A stretch of 64,000 nt of DNA from NCBI RefSeq assembly GCF_012276985.1, contig NZ_JAAXMM010000004.1:1-64000 (forward strand), in the 5' to 3' direction. Positions 25,516-32,829 of the stretch are shown here, in pieces. The DNA comes from Agrobacterium sp. a22-2. Its GTDB lineage: Bacteria > Pseudomonadota > Alphaproteobacteria > Rhizobiales > Rhizobiaceae. The notes under the pieces are model-generated. The model was not told the DNA's origin, searched no databases, and saw only the letters and a list, made by a program, of their open reading frames with translations. A program made the translations under genes and the position numbers. The first letter of the stretch is position 1. Each line of letters starts with the position of its first letter.

Positions 25516-25924
25516 GCGATATCTGTTGGATACCTGTGCGCTCATCTATCTTGCCGAAGATCAGCCAGTTCTACCCGCCGCACAGTCGGCCTTGCGTTCG
25601 GTGTCGCCTGTATCCGATCGTATATGGGTATCGGTTTTTTCGGCCTGGGAGGTCGGGATGTTGCTGAGCAAGGGTCGATTGACGATCACAAGGGAACCGA
25701 AGGACTGGTTCGACAGCGCGGTGGGGAAAATAGCGGCAGGCCTTCTGGCGATCACCCCTGAACTATTGCTGCGTTCGTTCTTCCTGCCGGAGCCCCTACA
25801 CGGCGATCCCGCCGACCGTATCCTGATCGCGACCGCGCGCGCGCATGATCTGACCATCATAACCCGTGATCGCGCCATTCTGTCGTATGGCGCGGCCGGA
25901 CATGTAAGAGTACTGGCCTGCTAG
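25505..25924 (+). CDS. PIN-domain nuclease, VapC-like toxin
   Basis: This 139-residue PIN-domain protein keeps the four acidic residues expected for the metal site: D9 (LLDTCALIYL), E49 (SAWEVGML), D104 (DPADRILIATA) and D122 (ITRDRAI). VapC proteins of this type are ribonucleases that cut tRNA or rRNA and are held in check by the adjacent antitoxin. Its partner here is an XRE protein, not the usual AbrB or Phd-like VapB. Codon use is slightly less GC-biased than in the neighbours (for example TATCTGTTGGATACC), hinting at later arrival. The aldehyde dehydrogenase gene begins 17 bases downstream, so they are probably co-transcribed. Confidence 0.82.
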   Translation: MTTERYLLDTCALIYLAEDQPVLPAAQSALRSVSPVSDRIWVSVFSAWEVGMLLSKGRLTITREPKDWFDSAVGKIAAGLLAITPELLLRSFFLPEPLHGDPADRILIATARAHDLTIITRDRAILSYGAAGHVRVLAC

Positions 25925-25941
25925 GCTTTTTGGAGACGAAA

Positions 25942-27327
25942 ATGACAATGATCCAATGCATTTCGCCGATCGACGGATCGGTTTATGCCGAACGCCCTGC
26001 CATGTCGCTGGAGGCGGCGAGCGCTGCCGTGGCGCGGGCCCGCAAGGCGCAGAAGAGCTGGGCGCGGCGCCCGCTCGAAGAGCGCGTGCAACTGGTGCTG
26101 AAGGGCGTCGCGCGGCTCAATGAGATGGTCGATGAGGTGGTGCCGGAACTCGCCCATATGATGGGCCGGCCGGTGCGCTATGGCGGCGAGTTCAAGGGCT
26201 TCAACGAGCGCTCCAACTATGTCGCGACGATTGCTGCCGATGCCCTGGCGCCGCTGGTGATCGAGGCCAGCGCCACCTTCGAGCGCCGCATCGAGCGCGA
26301 GCCGCAGGGCGTGGTCTTCGTCATCGCGCCGTGGAACTATCCCTATATGACGGCGATCAACACGGTGGCTCCGGCGCTGATGGCCGGCAATACCGTCGTC
26401 ATCAAGCACGCCACCCAGACGCTGCTGGTCGGCGAACGCATGGTGCGCGCCTTTGTCGAGGCGGGTATTCCGGATGACGTGTTCATCAACCTGTTCCTCG
26501 ATCATGGAACGACCTCAGCGCTGATCGCTGCCGGCAATTTCAATTTCATCAACTTCACCGGTTCCGTCGAGGGCGGCCGGTCGATCGAGCGGGCCGCGGC
26601 CGGCACCTTTGCCGGCCTTGGCCTCGAACTCGGCGGCAAGGATCCGGGCTATGTGATGGAGGATGCCGATCTGGAGGCCGCCGTCGATACGCTGATGGAC
26701 GGTGCCACCTACAATTCCGGCCAGTGCTGCTGCGGCATCGAGCGCATCTATGTGCATGAATCGCTGTTCGACAGCTTTGTCGAGAAGTCGGTCGCCTGGG
26801 TGTCGAACTACAAGCTCGGCAATCCGCTCGATCCGGAAACCTCGCTGGGACCGATGGCCAACAAGCGTTTTGCCAAGGTGGTGCGCGAGCAGATCGCCGA
26901 TGCGGTGGCCAAGGGCGCCAAGGCACTGGTCGATCCGAAACTGTTCCCGGCCGATGATGGCGGCGCCTATATCATGCCGCAGGTGCTGGTCGACGTGGAC
27001 CATTCGATGGCCTTCATGAAGGACGAGACTTTCGGTCCGGCCGTTGGTATCATGAAGGTCAAAAGCGACGAGGAGGCCTTGGCGTTGATGAACGACAGCC
27101 CCTATGGCCTGACGGCGTCGCTGTGGACGAAGGATCCGGAGCGCGCCGCCCGCATCGGCCGCGACATCGAGACCGGCACCGTGTTCATGAACCGCGCCGA
27201 CTATCTCGATCCGGCGCTGTGCTGGACCGGCTGCAAGGAAACCGGAAAGGGCGGCTCGCTCTCCGTCATCGGTTTCCAGAACCTGACCCGTCCGAAATCC
27301 TACCATTTGAAGAAAGTCACGAAATGA
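25942..27327 (+). CDS. NAD(P)-dependent aldehyde dehydrogenase
   Basis: This 461-residue enzyme has the aldehyde dehydrogenase superfamily core: APWNYPYMTAINTVAPALMAGNTVVIK for cofactor binding, FTGSVEGG, the general base E229 in LGLELGGKDP, and the catalytic cysteine (most likely C263) in NSGQCCCGIERI. DETFGPAVGIMKV and SPYGLTASLW follow. TGGAG precedes the ATG at 25942; ATG at 25948 and TTG at 25930 are alternatives. Its stop overlaps the start of the alcohol dehydrogenase gene (ATGA), so the two are coupled and probably act one after the other, alcohol to aldehyde to acid. The substrate is not known. Confidence 0.92.
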   Translation: MTMIQCISPIDGSVYAERPAMSLEAASAAVARARKAQKSWARRPLEERVQLVLKGVARLNEMVDEVVPELAHMMGRPVRYGGEFKGFNERSNYVATIAADALAPLVIEASATFERRIEREPQGVVFVIAPWNYPYMTAINTVAPALMAGNTVVIKHATQTLLVGERMVRAFVEAGIPDDVFINLFLDHGTTSALIAAGNFNFINFTGSVEGGRSIERAAAGTFAGLGLELGGKDPGYVMEDADLEAAVDTLMDGATYNSGQCCCGIERIYVHESLFDSFVEKSVAWVSNYKLGNPLDPETSLGPMANKRFAKVVREQIADAVAKGAKALVDPKLFPADDGGAYIMPQVLVDVDHSMAFMKDETFGPAVGIMKVKSDEEALALMNDSPYGLTASLWTKDPERAARIGRDIETGTVFMNRADYLDPALCWTGCKETGKGGSLSVIGFQNLTRPKSYHLKKVTK

Positions 27328-28469
27328 ACATCGTCGCCAACTGGAGCTATCCCACCGCCATCAAGATGGGCCGCGGCCGGATCAAGGAACTGGCCGATGC
27401 CTGCAAGACGCTCGGCATCAAGAATCCGCTGCTGGTGACCGACCGGGGCCTGGCCTCGATGCAGATCACCAAGGCAGCCCTCGACATCCTCGAAGAGGGT
27501 GGCCTTGGCCGGGCGATCTTCGCCGATGTCGATCCGAACCCGAACGAGATCAATCTTGCGGCCGGCGTCAAGGCCTACAAGGACGGCGGCCATGACGGCG
27601 TCGTCGCGTTTGGCGGCGGCTCGGGCCTGGATCTCGGCAAATGCGTGGCCTTCATGGCCGGCCAGACCCGTCCGGTCTGGGATTTCGAGGATATCGGCGA
27701 CTGGTGGACGCGGGCCAATTCTGACGGCATCGCGCCGATCGTCGCCGTGCCGACCACGGCCGGCACCGGATCGGAAGTCGGCCGCGCCTCGGTCATCACC
27801 AATTCGCAGACCCATGTGAAGAAGATCATCTTCCACCCGAAATTCCTGCCAGGCGTCGTCATCTGCGATCCGGAACTGACCATGGGCATGCCGAAGGTGA
27901 TCACCGCCGGTACCGGCATGGATGCCTTTGCCCATTGCCTGGAGGCTTATTCCTCGCCCTTCTATCATCCGATGAGCCAGGGTATTGCGCTTGAAGGCAT
28001 GCGGCTGGTCAAGGAATTCCTGCCGCTCGCCTACAAGGACGGCACCGATCTCGAGGCGCGCACCAACATGATGTCGGCCGCCGCCATGGGCGCCGTTGCC
28101 TTCCAGAAGGGATTGGGTGCCATCCACGCCCTGTCGCATCCGATCGGTGCGGTCTACAACACGCACCACGGCATGACCAATGCCGTTGTCATGCCGCCGG
28201 TGCTACGCTTCAATCGGTCGGTCATCGAGGACAAGATCGAGCGGGCGGCGGCCTATCTCGGCATTTCCGGCGGGTTCGATGGGTTCTACGACTACGTGCT
28301 GTCGCTGCGCGCTGAATTGCATGTTCCGGAGAACCTGACGGCCATGGGCATCGCCGCCGACCGCATCGATGAGCTGTCGGCTATGGCGATCGAAGACCCG
28401 AGCGCCGGCGGCAATCCGGTGGCGATGACGCTGGAGAACACCAAGGTCCTGTTTGCCGACTGCTTCTGA
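27324..28469 (+). CDS. Iron-containing alcohol dehydrogenase
   Basis: This 381-residue protein is a group III (iron-dependent) alcohol dehydrogenase. Its motifs are FGGGSGLDLGKCVA for the dinucleotide, VPTTAGTGSEVGRASV, and the metal ligands in GMDAFAHCLEAY and GAIHALSHPIGAVYNTHHGMTNAVVMP. It oxidises primary or amino alcohols in related catabolic clusters. It overlaps the aldehyde dehydrogenase gene by four bases and is the last gene of the cluster, followed by a good terminator at 28488-28524. This supports an operon making an aldehyde and then an acid from a hydroxylated, probably gamma-glutamylated, substrate. Confidence 0.92.
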   Translation: MNIVANWSYPTAIKMGRGRIKELADACKTLGIKNPLLVTDRGLASMQITKAALDILEEGGLGRAIFADVDPNPNEINLAAGVKAYKDGGHDGVVAFGGGSGLDLGKCVAFMAGQTRPVWDFEDIGDWWTRANSDGIAPIVAVPTTAGTGSEVGRASVITNSQTHVKKIIFHPKFLPGVVICDPELTMGMPKVITAGTGMDAFAHCLEAYSSPFYHPMSQGIALEGMRLVKEFLPLAYKDGTDLEARTNMMSAAAMGAVAFQKGLGAIHALSHPIGAVYNTHHGMTNAVVMPPVLRFNRSVIEDKIERAAAYLGISGGFDGFYDYVLSLRAELHVPENLTAMGIAADRIDELSAMAIEDPSAGGNPVAMTLENTKVLFADCF

Positions 28470-28487
28470 CTCCTGTTCTTTTCGACC

Positions 28488-28524
28488 GACAAGGCCCGCG
28501 ACCGATGTCGCGGGCTTTTGTCGT
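28488..28524 (+). terminator. Terminator after the alcohol dehydrogenase gene
   Basis: AAGGCCCGCGA pairs with TCGCGGGCTTTT across a short CCGATG loop and is followed by GTCGTTTTACG. It ends the amine catabolic operon. Confidence 0.8.
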
Positions 28525-28689
28525 TTTACGACAGGACCTTAGTTCTGCCCCATAAGAATTGGGGAGGGGGAACTTCCGGCGATCTTTGGGGAATATTAAC
28601 TAATTTTAGAAAGACTGCATTAACCAGGCCCCATGAAGCAGGAAGCCTTTAGAGCGATGAATGGCTCTTTCAGACCGACGAGGAATTCC

Positions 28690-29409
28690 ATGCCAGTCAT
28701 CACATTTGCCAATGCCAAAGGCGGAGCCGGCAAGACGACAGCTGCCCTTCTGCTTGCCACCGAACTTGCTCACCAAGGCTACCGCATCACCATTCTCGAC
28801 GCCGATCCGCAGCACTGGATCACGCAATGGCACGAGATTTCCGGCCCGCAGTTCAATATCGAGGTTATCTCGGAAGTGTCCATGGCATCGCTGCAGGGGC
28901 ATATCCGCGAAGCCAGCCGCGAGTCCGACTACGTGGTCATCGATCTGGCCGGCGCCCGTGACGCGCTGGTGACCATGGCGATCGGCCTGTCCGACCATGT
29001 GATGATCCCGGTGCAGGGCTGTGCCATGGATGCCCGTGGGGCCGCCCAGATCATCGACCTGATCAAGCTGATGGAAGACACCGGCAAGATGACCATCGCC
29101 CATTCCGTCGTGCTGACCCGCGTCGCCTCCATGGTGACCACGCGGGCGTTGCTGACCATCAAGGGCCTGCTGGCGGCCCGCGGCGTCAATGTCATCAATA
29201 CGCCGATCGCCGAGCGCAATGCGTTTCGCGACATCTTCGACTGTGGCGGCACGCTCTATTCGATGGATCCGGCCCGCGTCAGCAACCTCGACAAGGCCCG
29301 CGAGAATTCGCAAGGCTTTGCCAGCGAAGTGATGCGCATGCTGCCGATCAAGGTGATCCGCACGATGCGGCCGCGCCGCTTCCTGCGCCTGGTCGGCAAG
29401 GCCGCCTGA
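28690..29409 (+). CDS. Orphan ParA/MinD-type ATPase
   Basis: This 239-residue protein is a deviant Walker A ATPase of the ParA family: KGGAGKTT (residues 10-17), LDADPQHWITQW for Walker A-prime, and VVIDLAGARDALV for Walker B. A basic C-terminal tail follows (IRTMRPRRFLRLVGKAA). No parB or replication gene adjoins it, so it is neither a plasmid partition cassette nor the chromosomal parAB. Such stand-alone ParA proteins can place chemoreceptor arrays, polar proteins or cell-wall machinery. The ATG at 28690 has AGGAA six bases upstream; ATGs further upstream (28633) look non-coding. It converges with the L,D-transpeptidase across a shared terminator. Confidence 0.85.
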   Translation: MPVITFANAKGGAGKTTAALLLATELAHQGYRITILDADPQHWITQWHEISGPQFNIEVISEVSMASLQGHIREASRESDYVVIDLAGARDALVTMAIGLSDHVMIPVQGCAMDARGAAQIIDLIKLMEDTGKMTIAHSVVLTRVASMVTTRALLTIKGLLAARGVNVINTPIAERNAFRDIFDCGGTLYSMDPARVSNLDKARENSQGFASEVMRMLPIKVIRTMRPRRFLRLVGKAA

Positions 29410-29452
29410 TCCGCCGCATCTCTCCCATCGTCACCTCCCAGGACGATCCAAG

Positions 29453-29491
29453 AAAAATGCCCGCGCTCTTGAAAAGGAGGCGGGCATTTTT
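29453..29491. terminator. Bidirectional terminator
   Basis: AAAAATGCCCGC pairs with GCGGGCATTTTT around a 14-base loop. A and T runs on both sides suit termination of both the ParA gene and the converging L,D-transpeptidase gene. Confidence 0.85.
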
Positions 29492-29514
29492 GCATTCAGG
29501 ACGATGATTCGTGC

Positions 29515-30849
29515 TCAGTCGACGAATTCGACGGTAACGCCGGGCTGCACCATCTTGGCGAGTTCGGTCGCATCCCAATTGGTCAGGCGGATGCAGCCGT
29601 GGCTCTGGGTGCGGCCGATCTTGGAGGGCTCCGGGGTACCATGGATACCATAGGTCGGCTTCGACAGGGCCATCCAGACCGTTCCGACCGGACCGTTCGG
29701 CCCTGGCGGAATGTTGAGGACCTTGTCATTGGCGCCCTGCTGGAAATTGATCTTCGGATTGTAGGTATAGCCGGGATTGAGCGCGACACGCTCGACATTG
29801 ACCAGGCCCGACGGCGATGGCGTGTCGGACGAGCCGATGCTGGCGGGATAGGCCGAAATCAGGGTGTTGTATTCGTCATAGGCAAAGACCTGCTTGCGGC
29901 CCTTGTCGGCGACGATGCGGGCCACCTTGCCGGTCATCGGTTCGCCGGGATTGACCACCTTGATCGTCGTACCCGGAATGGTGAAATCGGCTTCGGGATT
30001 GAGTTCTTTCAGATAGGCTTCATCCATGTGGAAGCGCTCGGCCAGCATTTCGGTGGTCGAGGTGAAGGCCAGCGACGGCAAAAGGGCCTTCTGGCTGTAG
30101 TCTTCCGGAATTTCCGCGACAAAGGGTCCGGCGGCATCGCCGGGCGTAATCGTATAGCTGGTGATCGCCAGTCCGCCGGAAAACCGCAGGCGTTCGATGA
30201 TGTCGTCGGTATTGTTGGGATCCAGCGTCTCGCCGGTCTTTTCCTGCCAGGCGGCAATGGACTTGTCGACATTGCTGCCCATCTTGCCGTCGATCACGCC
30301 GGGCGACATGCCTTCGCGGTCGAGGAAGACCTGCAGCGCGGTGATCTCCGGCCTGGACCGGGTCTTTACGGCAATCGTCGGCTTCATGTCGTGGCGCGGC
30401 AGGTTTTCGGACTGCGGCTCGATGGAGGTCATTTCCTGCGTGACATCGTCAGGAAAAGCCTGGTCGAGCGGCTGGCGTTCCACAGGCGCGATGGTTCCCG
30501 TGGTGACCTGTTCGTTGCCCCAGGCATCGGTTGGCGGAGCGTCCTGGTATTCGACCGGATAGCGGTTGCGGCGCACCTGCGGAAAGTAGGTCTCCGCCGG
30601 CACTTCGGTTGCGACCACGTTGCCGAAATTGTCGATCAGCACGGTGCGGCCCAGACGGTCGCGGCTGATGATCACGGCGCCGCGTTCCGGCACATAGTCG
30701 AGAAGATCGCCATTCGGCGCCACGAGCACCATCTCGCCCTGCGGGGCGCCATAGGGAGCCTGAGCATAAGCGGTTCCGGCCAGCAAGGCGGGCATACTTG
30801 CCAGTGCGGTCAAAACCAGTCCGGCTTTCCACATGTCATTCACGCTCAT
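29515..30849 (-). CDS. L,D-transpeptidase (YkuD family)
   Basis: This 444-residue exported enzyme has a signal peptide (MWKAGLVLTALASMPALLAGTAYAQ), a proline/glutamine-rich linker and a peptidoglycan-binding-like region at about 165-225 (ALQVFLDREGMSPGVIDGKMGSNVDKSIAAWQ). The YkuD domain occupies the C-terminal 150 residues, with the active-site motif HGTPEPSKIGRTQSHGCIRLTNWD (catalytic Cys in SHGC). Rhizobia use several L,D-transpeptidases for 3-3 crosslinks, for anchoring outer-membrane proteins and for polar growth. The start at 30849 has GGGAAG upstream. It is divergent from the DUF4432 gene and appears monocistronic. Confidence 0.92.
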   Translation of the reverse strand: MSVNDMWKAGLVLTALASMPALLAGTAYAQAPYGAPQGEMVLVAPNGDLLDYVPERGAVIISRDRLGRTVLIDNFGNVVATEVPAETYFPQVRRNRYPVEYQDAPPTDAWGNEQVTTGTIAPVERQPLDQAFPDDVTQEMTSIEPQSENLPRHDMKPTIAVKTRSRPEITALQVFLDREGMSPGVIDGKMGSNVDKSIAAWQEKTGETLDPNNTDDIIERLRFSGGLAITSYTITPGDAAGPFVAEIPEDYSQKALLPSLAFTSTTEMLAERFHMDEAYLKELNPEADFTIPGTTIKVVNPGEPMTGKVARIVADKGRKQVFAYDEYNTLISAYPASIGSSDTPSPSGLVNVERVALNPGYTYNPKINFQQGANDKVLNIPPGPNGPVGTVWMALSKPTYGIHGTPEPSKIGRTQSHGCIRLTNWDATELAKMVQPGVTVEFVD

Positions 30850-31071
30850 GATTCTTCCCGTTAAATTCTGGTGCGACAAACACGGTAATTTTGACCCTAA
30901 TGTGGAAAAGGTGAATTCGCAGTGAACAATCGGTTAAATTCCTTGTGATCGTTGGCCTGCGGTACCCGAGCCGATGGGCTTGGCTTCGCCTTGAAGATAT
31001 TGCATTTGTCCGTTAGGTCTGGCGCCGTCCCGGAGCTTTGGACCCGGTGACGGATAAGTAGGAGTAACGCT

Positions 31072-31905
31072 ATGGAATTCAAGGCTAAATCCGGTCCTGT
31101 TCTGGCGCTTGATCCGGCATCGGTGCTCGATATCGGCGCCTGTCTGGTCCATGGCATCGATCTGGCGCCGGGCAGGGCCATTCCCGACGACGGCGACCCG
31201 CGCATCGACCATTCGCTGCAGGGTTTTCTGTTTACCTGTGGCCCTGACCATATCCGCCATCCCGAACCGATCGGCCAAGGTCATCCCGGCCGCTATCCCC
31301 TGCATGGTTCGTTCTCGTCTCATCCGGCAGAGATCCTCACATCGGTTACTCACAGCGGCAATGCGCAGTGCACGGCTTTGGTTCCGGTGCAACTGGCCGA
31401 TGGTGGCACGGCGCGGCTGGAGCGATCGTGGCGGATCGACGGCGACAGCGGCGAGGTGTTTCTGGCCGACCGGGTGGTCAATACCGGCGACACGCCGTTT
31501 CCGGCCATGCTGATGTATCACATGAATATCGGCGCACGGCTGTTTGACGATGCGGTGCGGCTGGAAGGCGCCATGCTGGAGGGCGGCGGTTTTCCCTGGA
31601 CTTTCGGCGAAGCGGATGGCGGCATTTTCTGCGTTCCGGCGATGGCCGGCGATGACGGCGTTGCAGAACTGCGGCTCGGGCCGATCGCGGCCATCGGCGG
31701 CTTGACGCTGCGCGTCCGGTTCAAGACCGACACGCTGCCCTTCCTGCAGGTCTGGCGCAATCAGCGGGCGCCGGCGCATGTGCTGGGCATCGAGCCGGTG
31801 TCGCATCGCTGGGAGGGCAGGGCACAGCTTGCCGAGCGCGGCGAACTTGATCTTCTGGCGCCAGGCGAGGGGCGCGATTACGCGCTGTCCTTCGCGTTTG
31901 TGTGA
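31072..31905 (+). CDS. DUF4432 aldose-epimerase-like protein
   Basis: This 277-residue protein matches the pattern of DUF4432, a galactose-mutarotase-like beta-sandwich family: GFLFTCGPDHIRHPE, GRYPLHGSFSSHPAEI, LADRVVNTGDTPFPAMLMYHMNIG and FLQVWRNQRAPAHVLGIEPVSH. Family members are thought to act on sugars or sugar acids, but no reaction is certain. There is no signal peptide, so it is probably cytosolic. It is the first gene of a small plus-strand group with a DSP-like phosphatase and a RidA protein; the link between them is positional only. Confidence 0.75.
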   Translation: MEFKAKSGPVLALDPASVLDIGACLVHGIDLAPGRAIPDDGDPRIDHSLQGFLFTCGPDHIRHPEPIGQGHPGRYPLHGSFSSHPAEILTSVTHSGNAQCTALVPVQLADGGTARLERSWRIDGDSGEVFLADRVVNTGDTPFPAMLMYHMNIGARLFDDAVRLEGAMLEGGGFPWTFGEADGGIFCVPAMAGDDGVAELRLGPIAAIGGLTLRVRFKTDTLPFLQVWRNQRAPAHVLGIEPVSHRWEGRAQLAERGELDLLAPGEGRDYALSFAFV

Positions 31906-31982
31906 GCGGTTTCAAGCAGCGATTGACGGTTTGGGCGTGCCATCGTAGATGTGTCACCCGTTATCGAGAGAGGGACCAGGCG

Positions 31983-32321
31983 ATGAACATCCGAGAGATC
32001 AACGACGAATACTCCGTCAGCGGGCAGATCGCCATCGAGGACCTCGACACCATCAAGGCGCTGGGCTTCAAGTCGATCGTCTGCCATCGTCCGGACCATG
32101 AAGAGGCCGGTCAGCCGACATTCGCCGCCATTGCCGAGCGCGCCGAAGAGCTGGGCCTGAAGATCGCCCATGTGCCGGTCGGCCCGATGGGCGTGACCGC
32201 CGAAGCGGTGGCCGGCATGGTCGATGCGCTGGACGATTTCGACCGGCCGATGCTGGGCTATTGCCGGTCCGGTGCCCGCTCGACCGCCATCTACGAAAAA
32301 AGCCAGCATCTGCGCGGCTGA
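31983..32321 (+). CDS. Beta-lactamase-hydrolase-like phosphatase (TIGR01244 family)
   Basis: This 112-residue protein has the phosphatase loop YCRSGARS (Cys-x5-Arg) near its C-terminus and the family N-terminus INDEYSVSGQIAIEDL with KSIVCHRPDHEE. The family is related to dual-specificity phosphatases and is found fused to sulfur dioxygenase-like metallo-hydrolases (Blh) in rhizobia. Here it stands alone. It may process phosphorylated or persulfide substrates, and this is not resolved. The ATG at 31983 (MNIREIND) is chosen because AGGGACC lies upstream and the earlier frame is not protein-like. Confidence 0.82.
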   Translation: MNIREINDEYSVSGQIAIEDLDTIKALGFKSIVCHRPDHEEAGQPTFAAIAERAEELGLKIAHVPVGPMGVTAEAVAGMVDALDDFDRPMLGYCRSGARSTAIYEKSQHLRG

Positions 32322-32414
32322 GTTTTTGAACGGCTCGGGCCTCTGCCTGGGCCGGCCATCGTGCTGCCCGCCGGTGGCTCAAACCTTTCCCACAAAACCA
32401 TCAGGAGTTTTCCC

Positions 32415-32756
32415 ATGACCATCAAGCGTATCGAGCCCGGCGCCCGCATGAGCGGCGCAGTCGTCCACGGCAACACCGTTTACCTGGCCGGCCAGGTCGG
32501 CGACGGCACGTCGGTCACCGAACAGTCGAAGTCGGCGCTTGCCGAAGTCGATCGCCTGCTGGCGCTGGCAGGCTCCGACAAGTCGAAGATCCTGCAGACC
32601 ATCATCTACCTCTCCGACATGTCGACCTTCGGCGAAATGAACGCCGTCTGGGAAGGCTGGATCGACCCCAAGAACCCGCCGGCCCGCGCCACCAGCGAAG
32701 CAGCGCTGGCAACGCCCGACTACAAGGTCGAGTTCATCGTGACGGCTGCTCTCTGA
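32415..32756 (+). CDS. RidA-family enamine/imine deaminase
   Basis: This 113-residue protein is of the YjgF/YER057c/UK114 (RidA) family, which hydrolyses reactive enamine/imine intermediates formed by PLP enzymes and releases ammonia. Typical features are the N-terminal segment VVHGNTVYLAGQVG, ALAEVDRLLALAGSDKSKILQTIIYL, and the C-terminal PPARATSEAALATPDYKVEFIVTAA with the Arg that binds the carboxylate. The ATG at 32415 has AGGAG upstream. A perfect terminator follows at 32781. Confidence 0.92.
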   Translation: MTIKRIEPGARMSGAVVHGNTVYLAGQVGDGTSVTEQSKSALAEVDRLLALAGSDKSKILQTIIYLSDMSTFGEMNAVWEGWIDPKNPPARATSEAALATPDYKVEFIVTAAL

Positions 32757-32780
32757 GCCCCAAGTTCATGCTTTGAATCA

Positions 32781-32818
32781 ACAAAGGCCGGGAGTGATCC
32801 CGGCCTTTGTCTTTTGTT
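32781..32818 (+). terminator. Strong rho-independent terminator
   Basis: ACAAAGGCCGGGA pairs perfectly with TCCCGGCCTTTGT across a GTGA loop, then CTTTTGTTT follows. It ends the RidA transcript. Confidence 0.92.
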
Positions 32819-32829
32819 TCAAAGGTTTG

